A stretch of 64,000 bases of DNA from an uncultured Pelagibacteraceae bacterium (GTDB lineage: Bacteria > Pseudomonadota > Alphaproteobacteria > Pelagibacterales > Pelagibacteraceae): the NCBI GenBank assembly GCA_902623415.1, contig CACNTU010000001.1, positions 17,947 to 81,946 on the forward strand, written 5' to 3'. Within the stretch, counting starts at the first letter, position 1; each line of letters opens with the position of its first letter. Position numbers and translations under genes: made by a program. The notes beneath the pieces are model-generated. The model saw nothing but the letters and a program-made list of their open reading frames with translations. It was not told where the DNA came from and did no database searches. Below, piece after piece: positions 49,136 to 59,115 of this stretch.

Positions 49136-49828
49136 ATGCAAAAAAAAATCTCAGTTTTAATTCCAGTTTTTAATGAACAAAACACAATTTGTGAAATTAT
49201 AAATAAAGTATTGAAACAAAAACAGTATACCAAAGAGATAATAGTAATAGATGACAATTCAACAGATCAAACCAAAAAATTACTAAAAAATGGTTTCTTA
49301 GAAAATATAAAATTAATTGAAAATGAAAAAAATTATGGAAAGGGATATTGTTTAAAACAAGGGATTAAAAATGCCTCAGGTGATATAATTATCATTCAAG
49401 ACGCTGATTTAGAATATGATCCTTCAGATTATACAAAATTATTGAGTCCAATTTTTTCAAATAAGGCTGATGTCGTTTATGGCTCTAGATTTATTGGAGA
49501 TAGCGAAAAAAGAGTTCTTTTTTTCTGGCATCGTGTAGGAAACTATATTTTAACTTTTTTATCAAATGCTTTTACTAATTTAAATTTAACTGACATGGAA
49601 GTTGGTTATAAAGCTTTCAAAACAGAATGTATTAAAGATATAGATCTCTATGAAAAACGATTTGGTTTTGAGCCTGAAATTACTGCTAAAATTGCAAAAA
49701 AAAAATTAAGAATTTTTGAAGTTGGAATTAAGTATTATGGTAGAACATATGCTGAAGGAAAAAAAATTAATTGGAAAGATGGATTTGAAGCAATTTACTG
49801 CATTCTAAGATATAATTTATTTAAATAA
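49136..49828 (+). CDS. Polyprenyl-phosphate sugar synthase-like GT2 (DPM1-like)
   Basis: A 230-residue soluble GT2. It has VLIPVFNEQNTICEIINKVL, VIDDNSTDQT, IIQDADLEYDP (metal motif DAD) and VVYGSRF, then MEVGYKAFK and FEPEITAKIA, all strongly dolichol-phosphate-mannose synthase-like. It lacks the C-terminal membrane helices of larger relatives. It would load a sugar onto a polyprenyl phosphate for the GT-C proteins upstream. It is the last island gene, 11 bases from the convergent ppdK. Confidence 0.88.
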   Translation: MQKKISVLIPVFNEQNTICEIINKVLKQKQYTKEIIVIDDNSTDQTKKLLKNGFLENIKLIENEKNYGKGYCLKQGIKNASGDIIIIQDADLEYDPSDYTKLLSPIFSNKADVVYGSRFIGDSEKRVLFFWHRVGNYILTFLSNAFTNLNLTDMEVGYKAFKTECIKDIDLYEKRFGFEPEITAKIAKKKLRIFEVGIKYYGRTYAEGKKINWKDGFEAIYCILRYNLFK

Positions 49829-49839
49829 AATTCTTAAGA

Positions 49840-52497
49840 CTATTTTTTCAGTTCCGCTTGTGCCGCTGATAATCTAGCAACAGGAACTCTATAAGGTGAA
49901 CACGATACATAGTTCAATCCAACCTTGGCACAGAAAGATATACTTTTGGGATCCCCGCCATGTTCACCGCAAATTCCTAATTTTAATTTCCTATTCTGTC
50001 TTCTTCCTTTCTCAACTGCTATCTCCACTAAATCAGATACACCTTCATCAATGGAAACAAATGGATCTACAGAAAATATTTTATTCTCTAAATAGTCACT
50101 TAAGAATTTCCCACTATCATCTCTGCTAATTCCAAAAGTAGTTTGTGTTAAATCATTTGTTCCAAAACTAAAAAATTCAGCATGTTTTGCAATTTCTTTT
50201 GCTTTAATTACCGCTCTAGGTAATTCAATCATAGTACCTACTAAAAACTCAATTATCAATTTATGTTCTTTCTGGACTTGGCTTGCAGTTCTAATAACTA
50301 AATCTTTCATAATTTTTATTTCAGCCTCTGTAGATACCAAAGGAATCATTATTTCAGGAAATGCAGATTTAATTTTATTTTTTTTGAGATAAGCCAAAGC
50401 CTCAAATATTGCTTTGCATTGCATTTCATAAATTTCAGGAAAAGATATTCCCAAACGACATCCTCTATGACCTAACATAGGATTTTGCTCATGAAGCTCA
50501 TCAATTCTTGATTCAACTTCTTTAATTGGGAGATTAACTATACGAGCAACCTCATTAATTTCCTTCTCTGTACGTGGTAAAAATTCGTGTAATGGTGGGT
50601 CCAACAATCTAACCGTGACTGGTAATCCACTCATGATTTTAAAAATATCTATAAAATCATTTCTTTGATGCGGTAACAGTTTTTGTAATGCTACTGCTCT
50701 GTCTTCTTTTGTTTTAGATAATATCATTTCCCTTACAGACAAAATTCGTTCTTCATCAAAAAACATATGTTCAGTTCTGCATAATCCAATGCCTTCTGCA
50801 CCAAAATCTTTCGCTGTTTTGGTATCTTTTGGAGTCTCAGAATTTGTTCTTACTTTTAATTTCCTAAAGCTATCTGCCCAAGACATTAACTTAGAAAAAT
50901 CTCCAGATATTTCTGGCTTGACTGTTGAAACACTTCCAACAATAATTCTTCCAGTTGATCCATCAATAGTGATTACGTCTCCTTCTTTAATCACCGTTGA
51001 AGAGGTCTTAAAAGATTTATTTTCATAGTTTATATCAATTTCACTTGATCCTGATACACATGGTCTACCCATACCTCTCGCAACAACAGCTGCATGACTT
51101 GTCATTCCTCCTCTAGCAGTCAAAATTCCTTTAGCAGCATGCATTCCTTGGATATCTTCTGGAGAGGTCTCTACTCTAACCAAAATTGTATCTTGCATCA
51201 TTGAGGTTAATCTTTCAGCTTCTTCTGATGTAAATACAACTTTACCACTGGCTGCACCTGGTGATGCTGGCAATCCACTTGCTATTACATTAATAGAACT
51301 TTTTTCATCCAAAGTAGGATGTAAAAGTGTGTCTAGAGAGTTTGGGTCAATTCTTAATACGGCTTCCTTTTTAGAAATTAATTTTTCTTTAACCATATCT
51401 ACTGCGATCTTAATTGCTGATTTTGCTGTTCTTTTTCCTGATCTTGTTTGAAGCATCCATAGTTTACTATTTTCAACTGTAAACTCTACGTCTTGCATAT
51501 CTTTGTAATGCATCTCTAATTTTTTCAAAATTTTTTGAAGTTCTTTAAAGACTTTAGGCATAGATTCTTCCATTGATAATTCTTTTACTTTAGCTTCTCT
51601 CCTAGCTTTTTTAGTTATGTATTGAGGTGTCCTTGTACCCGCTACAACATCTTCGCCTTGCGCATTAATTAAATACTCACCATATATTTCATTTGATCCA
51701 TCTGATGGATTTCTTGTAAACACAACTCCTGTTGCACAATCATCACCCATATTTCCAAAAACCATTGATTGAACATTTACAGCAGTTCCCCACTCGGCTG
51801 GGATTTGATTTAATTTTCTATAAACTTTTGCTCTATTACTTTCCCACGATAAAAATACCGCACTTATTGCTCCTAGCAATTGTTCATGAACATCTTGAGG
51901 AAAATCTTTTTTTGCCTTTTCTCTTACTGTTCTTTTAAAATCTTCAATTAATCCATCCCAATCACTTTCATCTAAATCTGTATCTAACAAAACACCTTTA
52001 GTAAGTTTATAATTTTCAATTAATTCTTCAAAATGATAACCTTCTACACCCATTACAACATTACCGTACATTTGAATGAATCTTCTATAACTGTCTTTAG
52101 CAAATCTTCCATTTGAGGTTTTAATTGCTAGAGCTTTGACTGTTTTATCATTCAGACCCAGATTTAGAATAGTATCCATCATACCTGGCATTGATACTCT
52201 TGCACCAGACCGCACAGACAACAATAGTGGATTTTTTAAGTCCCCAAATTTCTTAGAAACATCTTTTTCAATTAATTTTAATTCTTTTTTAATTTGAGAA
52301 ATTAAATTTTTATTTAATTTTTTTTTATCTTTATAAAAAATTTCACAAACTTTTGTAGATATTGTAAAACCAGGAGGCACTGGAAGACCCATTCTTCCCA
52401 TTTCAGAAAGATTAGCACCTTTTCCTCCTAAAAAGTTTTTAGGATTTTTAATTTTTTTACTATCCTTAAAATTAAAGTTTAAAATAAGTTTTTTCAT
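49840..52497 (-). CDS. ppdK: Pyruvate, phosphate dikinase
   Basis: An 885-residue PPDK. The N-terminal ATP-grasp part has LGGKGANLSEMGRMGLPVPPGFTIST and RSGARVSMPGMMDT. The swivelling phosphohistidine domain has GGMTSHAAVVARGMGRPCV, and the C-terminal PEP-binding barrel has IEFLVGTMIELPRA and GTNDLTQTTFG. It interconverts pyruvate plus ATP plus Pi with PEP, AMP and PPi. It abuts glyS (shared base 52497). Confidence 0.97.
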   Translation of the reverse strand: MKKLILNFNFKDSKKIKNPKNFLGGKGANLSEMGRMGLPVPPGFTISTKVCEIFYKDKKKLNKNLISQIKKELKLIEKDVSKKFGDLKNPLLLSVRSGARVSMPGMMDTILNLGLNDKTVKALAIKTSNGRFAKDSYRRFIQMYGNVVMGVEGYHFEELIENYKLTKGVLLDTDLDESDWDGLIEDFKRTVREKAKKDFPQDVHEQLLGAISAVFLSWESNRAKVYRKLNQIPAEWGTAVNVQSMVFGNMGDDCATGVVFTRNPSDGSNEIYGEYLINAQGEDVVAGTRTPQYITKKARREAKVKELSMEESMPKVFKELQKILKKLEMHYKDMQDVEFTVENSKLWMLQTRSGKRTAKSAIKIAVDMVKEKLISKKEAVLRIDPNSLDTLLHPTLDEKSSINVIASGLPASPGAASGKVVFTSEEAERLTSMMQDTILVRVETSPEDIQGMHAAKGILTARGGMTSHAAVVARGMGRPCVSGSSEIDINYENKSFKTSSTVIKEGDVITIDGSTGRIIVGSVSTVKPEISGDFSKLMSWADSFRKLKVRTNSETPKDTKTAKDFGAEGIGLCRTEHMFFDEERILSVREMILSKTKEDRAVALQKLLPHQRNDFIDIFKIMSGLPVTVRLLDPPLHEFLPRTEKEINEVARIVNLPIKEVESRIDELHEQNPMLGHRGCRLGISFPEIYEMQCKAIFEALAYLKKNKIKSAFPEIMIPLVSTEAEIKIMKDLVIRTASQVQKEHKLIIEFLVGTMIELPRAVIKAKEIAKHAEFFSFGTNDLTQTTFGISRDDSGKFLSDYLENKIFSVDPFVSIDEGVSDLVEIAVEKGRRQNRKLKLGICGEHGGDPKSISFCAKVGLNYVSCSPYRVPVARLSAAQAELKK

Positions 52498-54563
52498 TAA
52501 CGGGTGTCGATTAGAGCAAAATTAACATAATTGTTGAACGTTTTACACATCATTTGGATTAGTTCCAGCCTATTCTTCTTTATGACCAGATCATCTTCGT
52601 TCACAATAACATTATCAAAAAAGTCAAAAACCTCTCTTTTAACGCTAGCTAAATTGTCCAATGTTTGAACATAATTTTCATCTTTATTAATGCCTGAAAA
52701 ATATTTCCTTAATTCACTAATTTTTTTAAATAGGTTTTTTTCTAAATCTGTTTTAAAAATTCCAGGGTCAGTTGTATTTGATAATTCTATTTTATTTTTT
52801 TTTAATTCACCGTCTAAAATGTTTGAGGCTCTTTTATAGCTTGCAATAATATCTAAACCATTTGGTTTGTTAATAATTTTATTTAAATGTTTAGCTTTAT
52901 TAAAAATAATAACAGATTGATCTAAGTTAAAAGAACTAGTTGATGCTTGAATTATATCATTTCTAATATTTTCTTCCTTCATGTGATATTTTAATCTATC
53001 CATTAAAAAATCTGATAATTCATTTTGTAGAGATTGGTTATCAATTTCAAAACCTTGTTCTAAATACAGGCTTGAAGAATAATTAATTAAATCTTTTATT
53101 TTAAAATCTTTTTTATTTTCAACTATTATTCTTATTACTCCCAATGCTAATCTTCTTAGAGCATACGGATCTTTAGAACTTGTTGGCTTTTGATTTAATC
53201 CAAAAAAACCAACTAAAGTATCTATCTTATCAGCCAAAGAAAGGGCTATGCTAAATGGTTTCTTTGGAACTCTTGAGCCTGAACCTGTAGGTAAATATTG
53301 CTCACTTATTGCCAAAGCTAAATCTTTATCAAAACCTTGTGCGTTAGCAAAATAACCTCCCATTACACCTTGGAGTTCTGGAAATTCACCTACTAGTTCT
53401 GATAATAAATCAACTTTACAAATTGATGCTGACAATTCAACTTTTTCTTTACTGATTAAAAGTTCATCAGATATCATTCCACCCAATTTTCTCATTCTTT
53501 GGGCTTTATCGAAATAACTTCCTAATCCTTTAAAATAATTCATTGATTTTAATTCAGTAACTTTTTTGACCATATTTTGAGATTTATCTTTTTTCCAAAA
53601 AAATTCTGCGTCACTTAATCTTGCTTCAACTACTCTCTCATTTCCTAATTTAATTAATCCCTTTTTGTCTTTTTTGTTTGCAACCACTAAAAACTCATTG
53701 GTAATATTTTCTTTATTATCAAATATAGGAAAATATTTTTGATGGTATTGCATAGTAATAATTAATATTTCTTTTGGAATATTTAAAAATTTTTTATCAA
53801 ATTCACAAAGAATGATATTTGGTTGATCTGTTAAATCTACAACTTCATTAAGTAATCTAGGATTATCTTGGATCTTAATATTTTTATTTTTTAATATATT
53901 GTTAAATTTTTTTTCTATTAATTTTTTTCTCTCATTGTGATCAACAATAATGTCAATTTTTTTAAAAAAACTTTTATAATTTTTAAATTCTAAGAAAGAC
54001 TTTTTATTTTCCTCAAATTCTTTATCAATAAAAGTTGAGTTAGAAGATGTTAAGTGATGAAAATTAAAATTTAGCTTTTTTTTATCGAAGACAGCTAGAA
54101 TTGACTTTAAAGGTCTACCCCAATTTAGGTCAAAAGTTCCCCAATACATTGATTTTTTCCATTGAATTTTATTTAATAATATTGGGATAAATTCCTCTAA
54201 TAATTTATGTGTGTACAATTTTTTTGATTTTGTCTTGAAAAAATAAAATTCTCCTTTGTCTGTTTTCTTTTGGTAGAGATCTTTTTTTAAGATTTTATTT
54301 GACCTAATAAACCCCTCAAGCGCTGAATCTTGTGATTTAATATTTGGACCTTTAATCTCCTCAGATTTTAGTACAACATTTTTTTGAACACCTTCAAATA
54401 ATACCACTAGTCTGTTTGGTGTTGAATATGACGAGCTTTTTTTAAATAAAATTGTTTTTTCTAAAAATAAATCATTAAAACTTTTAAGTAAGTCTTCCCT
54501 TAAATTTTGTTGAAGATTTGAAGGTATTTCTTCACTAAATAATTCTAAAAAAAACTCCGACAT
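52497..54563 (-). CDS. glyS: Glycyl-tRNA synthetase beta subunit
   Basis: A 688-residue GlyS. It begins [18 protein letters not shown], the typical LEL.SEE.P start, and has MQYHQKYFPIF near residue 270. The HD-like central part has DKIDTLVGFFGLNQKPTSSKDPYALRR, followed by an anticodon-binding tail. It overlaps glyQ by one base and works with it as an alpha2-beta2 enzyme. Confidence 0.97.
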   Translation of the reverse strand: MSEFFLELFSEEIPSNLQQNLREDLLKSFNDLFLEKTILFKKSSSYSTPNRLVVLFEGVQKNVVLKSEEIKGPNIKSQDSALEGFIRSNKILKKDLYQKKTDKGEFYFFKTKSKKLYTHKLLEEFIPILLNKIQWKKSMYWGTFDLNWGRPLKSILAVFDKKKLNFNFHHLTSSNSTFIDKEFEENKKSFLEFKNYKSFFKKIDIIVDHNERKKLIEKKFNNILKNKNIKIQDNPRLLNEVVDLTDQPNIILCEFDKKFLNIPKEILIITMQYHQKYFPIFDNKENITNEFLVVANKKDKKGLIKLGNERVVEARLSDAEFFWKKDKSQNMVKKVTELKSMNYFKGLGSYFDKAQRMRKLGGMISDELLISKEKVELSASICKVDLLSELVGEFPELQGVMGGYFANAQGFDKDLALAISEQYLPTGSGSRVPKKPFSIALSLADKIDTLVGFFGLNQKPTSSKDPYALRRLALGVIRIIVENKKDFKIKDLINYSSSLYLEQGFEIDNQSLQNELSDFLMDRLKYHMKEENIRNDIIQASTSSFNLDQSVIIFNKAKHLNKIINKPNGLDIIASYKRASNILDGELKKNKIELSNTTDPGIFKTDLEKNLFKKISELRKYFSGINKDENYVQTLDNLASVKREVFDFFDNVIVNEDDLVIKKNRLELIQMMCKTFNNYVNFALIDTR

Positions 54564-55468
54564 TATTTTTGACTATCTAACCAAACACCAGCTGCAGATT
54601 TTGTGATATCTCTTATTCTTGCAATATAACCAGCTCTTTGTGCGACACTGATTGCACCTCTTGCATCTAGAATATTAAACACATGACTGGCTTTTAAACA
54701 TTGATCATATGCTGGTAATGAAATTTTCTTTTCTACCAAATCTTTTGCCTCAGACTCATGCATTTCAAACATTTTCAAAAGTGTTTCTACATTCGCATGT
54801 TCAAAATTGTATGCTGAAAATTCTTTTTCGGCTTGATGAAAAACTTCGTGATATTTTACACCTTCATCATTCCATAATAAATCATAAACATTTTTTTCTT
54901 TCTGGGTGAACATACAAATTCTTTCTAAGCCATAAGTGATTTCAACTGACACAGGTTTACAATCAAATCCAGCCATTTGTTGAAAATAGGTGAATTGAGT
55001 AATTTCCATTCCATCACACCATACTTCCCATCCCAATCCTGCGGCACCTAATGTTGGACTTTCCCAATCATCTTCAACAAACCTTATATCATGATCATTA
55101 TGATCTATTCCTATAGTAGACAAACTATTTAAATAAAGTTTTTTTATATTTTCAGGAGAAGGTTTGATTAAAACTTGAAATTGATAATAGTGTTGTAATC
55201 TGTTTGGATTATCTCCATATCTTCCATCTGTGGGTCTTCTTGATGGTTGTACGTAAGCTGCTTTCCATGGTTTAGTTCCTAGTGATCTTAGGGTAGTAGC
55301 TGGATGAAAAGTTCCTGCACCAACCTCCATATCGTAAGGCTGAAGAATAACGCATCCCTTTTTACTCCAAAATTTCTGAAGATTTAAAATTGTATCTTGA
55401 AATGTTTGAATTTTTTTTTTTTCTTTTTTTGCTTTAGAAACCATATCTTTGCCAAATTGATCTTTCAT
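54563..55468 (-). CDS. glyQ: Glycyl-tRNA synthetase alpha subunit
   Basis: A 301-residue Gly[40 protein letters not shown] and [27 protein letters not shown] are diagnostic of the class II catalytic subunit. Two starts are possible: ATG 55468 or ATG 55444 ([10 protein letters not shown]). Both overlap the end of the S49 peptidase gene and neither has a clear Shine-Dalgarno. Confidence 0.96.
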   Translation of the reverse strand: MKDQFGKDMVSKAKKEKKKIQTFQDTILNLQKFWSKKGCVILQPYDMEVGAGTFHPATTLRSLGTKPWKAAYVQPSRRPTDGRYGDNPNRLQHYYQFQVLIKPSPENIKKLYLNSLSTIGIDHNDHDIRFVEDDWESPTLGAAGLGWEVWCDGMEITQFTYFQQMAGFDCKPVSVEITYGLERICMFTQKEKNVYDLLWNDEGVKYHEVFHQAEKEFSAYNFEHANVETLLKMFEMHESEAKDLVEKKISLPAYDQCLKASHVFNILDARGAISVAQRAGYIARIRDITKSAAGVWLDSQK

Positions 55469-56240
55469 CTAGAATACTTGCTATTTGATCTACTTGATTG
55501 CTAGATGAAGAAAGTTTTTGACTTAACCATCCTTTTGATTTTTCAAATTTTTTAATAATTACATCCTCACCAAATTTATCTTTTAATATTTCATGTGCGT
55601 TACCTATTCCGTCAATCAATCCTAAATTTTTTGCTTTACTTCCTGACCAAAATTCACCTGAAAAAAGTTCTACATCAGATTTGTTTAATTTTGATCCTCT
55701 ACTTTTTTCAACAACATTTATAAAGTCTTTATGAAGATCCAATTGAATATTTTTTAATCTTTCAATATCCTCGTTTTTTTCTTCTAAAAATGGATCAAGT
55801 GTACTTTTGTTTTTGCCAGCAGTATGAACTCTTCTTTCAACCCCAATTTTTTTTATCAACTCTGTAAATCCAAAAGAAGAATATATCACTCCTATGGATC
55901 CAATTATTGAACTTGAATTTGCATAAATTTCGTCCCCAGCACAAGAAATCAAATAGCCTCCAGAAGCTGCTACGTCTTCAGCGAATACAATAACTTCTTT
56001 TTTGTGTTTTTTTGCTTGTTGTCTAATAAAGCTGTAGATTAAATGAGATTGAACTGGTGATCCCCCTGGAGAATTGATTGATATAGCAACACATGCCGTT
56101 TTTTTTAGAGAAAAAGCCTTTTTAATTAGTTCTTCTTGACTTGCAAAATCAATACCTTGTTTAAATTTTCCAGCATTACCAATAACCCCACTTAATTTTA
56201 AGTGAGCAACAATTTTTTTCTTTTTAAAAAAAGAGAACAT
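55434..56240 (-). CDS. S49 family signal peptide peptidase-like protein (SohB/SppA)
   Basis: A 268-residue half-length S49 protease. The nucleophile serine lies in [20 protein letters not shown], and the general-base lysine is likely in [15 protein letters not shown]. There is no strong membrane helix at the N-terminus, which is the short basic [15 protein letters not shown]. Relatives cut leftover signal peptides or membrane fragments. It shares 35 bases with glyQ, so the two are cotranscribed. Confidence 0.9.
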   Translation of the reverse strand: MFSFFKKKKIVAHLKLSGVIGNAGKFKQGIDFASQEELIKKAFSLKKTACVAISINSPGGSPVQSHLIYSFIRQQAKKHKKEVIVFAEDVAASGGYLISCAGDEIYANSSSIIGSIGVIYSSFGFTELIKKIGVERRVHTAGKNKSTLDPFLEEKNEDIERLKNIQLDLHKDFINVVEKSRGSKLNKSDVELFSGEFWSGSKAKNLGLIDGIGNAHEILKDKFGEDVIIKKFEKSKGWLSQKLSSSSNQVDQIASILDERSIWQRYGF

Positions 56241-56356
56241 AGGTAAGTCTTATAGAATTATTTATTGAATATAAAGACTACTTATAATTGAAGAAACTGG
56301 TGCGTCAATTGATAAGTAATATATATAAACAAATTATACTAATTTAAAAAAATCTT

Positions 56357-57370
56357 ATGGGAACAGTTGTACAGCTTAAAAATCAAATAAATGATTCATA
56401 TTTTCAGCTTAAAGACTCAGTTGAAGAAAAACTGGTTTTAACTGAAGAAAAAATAAAATCAAAATTATCTAGTGAAGTACAGCTGGTTCAAAAAATGACA
56501 GATTATCACATAGAAACTGGAGGAAAAAGACTAAGAGCTTTATTAACATTGGGTAGTGCAAAATTATGTGGTTACTCTAAAGGCTCTAGAGATATAAATT
56601 TAGCTGCTTGTGTTGAATTAATTCACAGCGCAACATTGATGCATGATGATGTAATTGATGAAGGCACTGTTAGAAGAGGAAAAGAAACTTTAAACAAAGT
56701 TTGGGATAATCATTCGTCAGTTTTAATTGGAGATTATCTATTGAGTAGATGTTTTGAAATGATGGTAGAAGACGGAAACCTTGAAGTTTTAAAATTATTA
56801 TCGTCCACTTCATCTAAAATTGCTCAAGGAGAAGTGCTACAACTTCAACACAAAGGTGAAGTTGATATGCTGGAAGAAACATATTTAAAAATAATCTCAG
56901 CTAAAACTGCTGAGTTATTTGCAGCAGCAACTAAAGTTGGTGCAATTTTATCTGATGCAGAAAATAAAGAAAAAGATGCTTTAGAATTTTATGGAAGAAA
57001 CTTGGGATTAACTTTTCAAATAGCAGACGACACACTAGACTATAATGCAGAGCTCAAACTATTTGGTAAAAAAATTGGTCAAGATTTTTTTGAAGGAAAA
57101 ATTACCCTACCAATAATTTTACTTTTTCAAAAATTAAGAAATGATGAAAAGAAAATTTTATCAAATATGTTTAAAAAAGAGTTAAGAACAAAAGATGACT
57201 TTAATGAAATTATTGCTCTTATAAATAAGTATAAAATAATTCTGGAATGCTATCAAAAAGCACAGCACTATATAAATTTAGCCTCAAGTTCTCTAAGTGT
57301 ATTTAAAGACTCTGAAGAAAAAAATATTCTTAAAAGATTAACATCATTTAGTTTATCAAGAAATTTTTAA
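56357..57370 (+). CDS. ispB: Polyprenyl (octaprenyl-type) diphosphate synthase
   Basis: A 337-residue trans-prenyltransferase. GGKRLRALLTL, the first aspartate-rich motif D97-D98-V-I-D101 and the second motif FQIADDTLDY are present. The class makes the long isoprenoid tail of ubiquinone (C40-C50); exact length cannot be read. It is transcribed away from the S49 gene and converges with pdxH (4-base overlap). Confidence 0.92.
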   Translation: MGTVVQLKNQINDSYFQLKDSVEEKLVLTEEKIKSKLSSEVQLVQKMTDYHIETGGKRLRALLTLGSAKLCGYSKGSRDINLAACVELIHSATLMHDDVIDEGTVRRGKETLNKVWDNHSSVLIGDYLLSRCFEMMVEDGNLEVLKLLSSTSSKIAQGEVLQLQHKGEVDMLEETYLKIISAKTAELFAAATKVGAILSDAENKEKDALEFYGRNLGLTFQIADDTLDYNAELKLFGKKIGQDFFEGKITLPIILLFQKLRNDEKKILSNMFKKELRTKDDFNEIIALINKYKIILECYQKAQHYINLASSSLSVFKDSEEKNILKRLTSFSLSRNF

Positions 57371-57993
57371 GGACTTAATAAAGACTTTATCCACTTCCCC
57401 GAGTTATCTTTATTGTATTTTAATCTCTCGTGGATTCTGTTCTCACCATCTAACCAAAATTCAATACTTTTTGGAGATAAAACCCATCCAGACCAGTGAT
57501 TTGGTCTTGGTACATCTAATTTGTTGCTATATTTTTTTTTGTAATCTTGTATAAATTTTAACAATTGTTCTCGCGAGTTTAATTCTTCACTTTGCTTAGA
57601 AGCCCATGCTCCTATTCGACTTTCATACGCTCTAGATGAATAATATTTATCTGCTACCTGATCAGAAACTAATGACACCTTTCCATTAATTCTTATTTGT
57701 CTTAGGAGACTTTTCCAATGGAAACACATCGCAGCATATGGATTTTCTTTTAATTCATTTCCCTTTTGACTATTTAAATTTGTATAAAATACAAACCCAT
57801 CTTTATTGAAATCTTTAAGTAAAACCATTCTAACTGAAGGAATATTTTTTTTATTTGACGTGGCCAAAGCAACAGCGTTTGGATCATTTGGCTCAGTTTT
57901 CTTTGCTTCCTCCATCCATTCATGAAATAATTGAATTGGATCATCTATATCAAGAAAGCAACTATTAAGACCTAATGAGTTTTTTTGATTCAT
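57367..57993 (-). CDS. pdxH: Pyridoxamine 5'-phosphate oxidase
   Basis: A 208-residue FMN enzyme. It has VALATSNKKNIPSVRMVLLKDFNKDGFVFYTNLNSQKGNELKENPYAAMCFHWKSL, then the C-terminal PRPNHWSGWVLSPKSIEFW and RIHERLKY blocks. It makes pyridoxal 5'-phosphate. It is divergent from aroC across 33 bases. Confidence 0.96.
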   Translation of the reverse strand: MNQKNSLGLNSCFLDIDDPIQLFHEWMEEAKKTEPNDPNAVALATSNKKNIPSVRMVLLKDFNKDGFVFYTNLNSQKGNELKENPYAAMCFHWKSLLRQIRINGKVSLVSDQVADKYYSSRAYESRIGAWASKQSEELNSREQLLKFIQDYKKKYSNKLDVPRPNHWSGWVLSPKSIEFWLDGENRIHERLKYNKDNSGKWIKSLLSP

Positions 57994-58026
57994 AATTTAA
58001 ACAAAATAATCTATATAATATAAATA

Positions 58027-59109
58027 ATGTCATTTAATACTTTTGGAAAGCTATTTCGTTTCACAACTTGGGGAGAGTCTCATGGGCCTGCAATTGGTTG
58101 TATTGTTGATGGTTGCCCTCCAAACATAAATCTTAAAGAGCAAGATATTCAAATAGAATTAGACAAAAGAAAACCAGGACAATCTAAATTTACAACTCAG
58201 CGAAAAGAGGATGACAAAGTTCAAATATTGTCAGGAGTATTTGAGGGAAAAACTACAGGAACACCCATTTCACTTATAATCTACAATAAAGATATGAGAT
58301 CCAAAGATTATAGTAATATTAAAGATAAGTTCAGGCCAGGTCATGCGGATTTTACTTATTTTAAAAAATATGGAATTAGAGACTATAGAGGTGGTGGTAG
58401 ATCTTCTGCTAGAGAAACTGCAGCAAGAGTTGCAGCTGGTGCAATAGCAAAAGTTGTACTTCAAAAAAAATTAGGTAAAAAATTTAAAGTAATTGGTGCA
58501 GTAACTCAGCTAGGAATTCTTGGATGTGATACAAATCAATGGAACGATAAAGTAATTTCAAAAAATCCATTTTTTTGTCCAGATAAATCAATGATTAAAT
58601 TATGGGAAAAATATTTGCTTGGTGTAAGAAAATCAGGATCCTCTTGCGGAGCAGTGATTGAAATAAGAGCAAGAGGTATCCCAGTTGGTTTAGGTGCTCC
58701 AATTTATTCAAAATTGGATACTGACATAGCTTCAGGTCTAATGAGTATTAATGCAGTTAAGGGTGTAAATATTGGAGCAGGAATGAACTCAGCACAATTA
58801 AGTGGAGAACAAAATTCAGATGAAATTTCTTCAAAAGGAAATAAATTAAAATTCAATTCAAATCAAGCAGGTGGAATTCTTGGTGGAATTTCTACGGGCC
58901 AAGAAATTATTGCATCTTTTGCTGTCAAACCAACATCGTCAATTTTAACTAGTAGAAAAACTATAAATAAATTTGGGAAAAATACTTCAATATCTGTTAA
59001 AGGTAGACATGATCCTTGTGTAGGAATTAGAGCTGTACCAATTGGTGAGGCTATGATGAACTGTGTTTTACTTGACCACTACTTAATGAATAAAGCCCAG
59101 TGTGGTTAG
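58027..59109 (+). CDS. aroC: Chorismate synthase
   Basis: A 360-residue AroC. The signatures [17 protein letters not shown] (residues about 14-30), [30 protein letters not shown] and [12 protein letters not shown] with [18 protein letters not shown] are all complete. It makes chorismate from EPSP using reduced FMN. Its end is six bases from the convergent dxs. Confidence 0.97.
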   Translation: MSFNTFGKLFRFTTWGESHGPAIGCIVDGCPPNINLKEQDIQIELDKRKPGQSKFTTQRKEDDKVQILSGVFEGKTTGTPISLIIYNKDMRSKDYSNIKDKFRPGHADFTYFKKYGIRDYRGGGRSSARETAARVAAGAIAKVVLQKKLGKKFKVIGAVTQLGILGCDTNQWNDKVISKNPFFCPDKSMIKLWEKYLLGVRKSGSSCGAVIEIRARGIPVGLGAPIYSKLDTDIASGLMSINAVKGVNIGAGMNSAQLSGEQNSDEISSKGNKLKFNSNQAGGILGGISTGQEIIASFAVKPTSSILTSRKTINKFGKNTSISVKGRHDPCVGIRAVPIGEAMMNCVLLDHYLMNKAQCG

Positions 59110-59115
59110 TTTAAA

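Larger units (their letters stand above)
35624..49828. other. Surface-polysaccharide genomic island around tmRNA
   Basis: Between thyX and ppdK, about 14 kb of markedly more AT-rich DNA carries genes for export, polymerisation and assembly of a surface glycan on both sides of ssrA. Strand changes are frequent and homopolymer runs are common. One gene is frameshifted and several products have no firm family. This contrasts with the orderly operons on both flanks. No integrase, transposase or direct repeat was seen, so replacement by homologous recombination in the flanks is the likelier route of turnover (inference). Confidence 0.75.

Noticed and set aside
35624..49828. Prophage or transposon origin of the island
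   Set aside because: No integrase, transposase, terminase, capsid gene or terminal repeats. Its genes are all glycan- or membrane-related.
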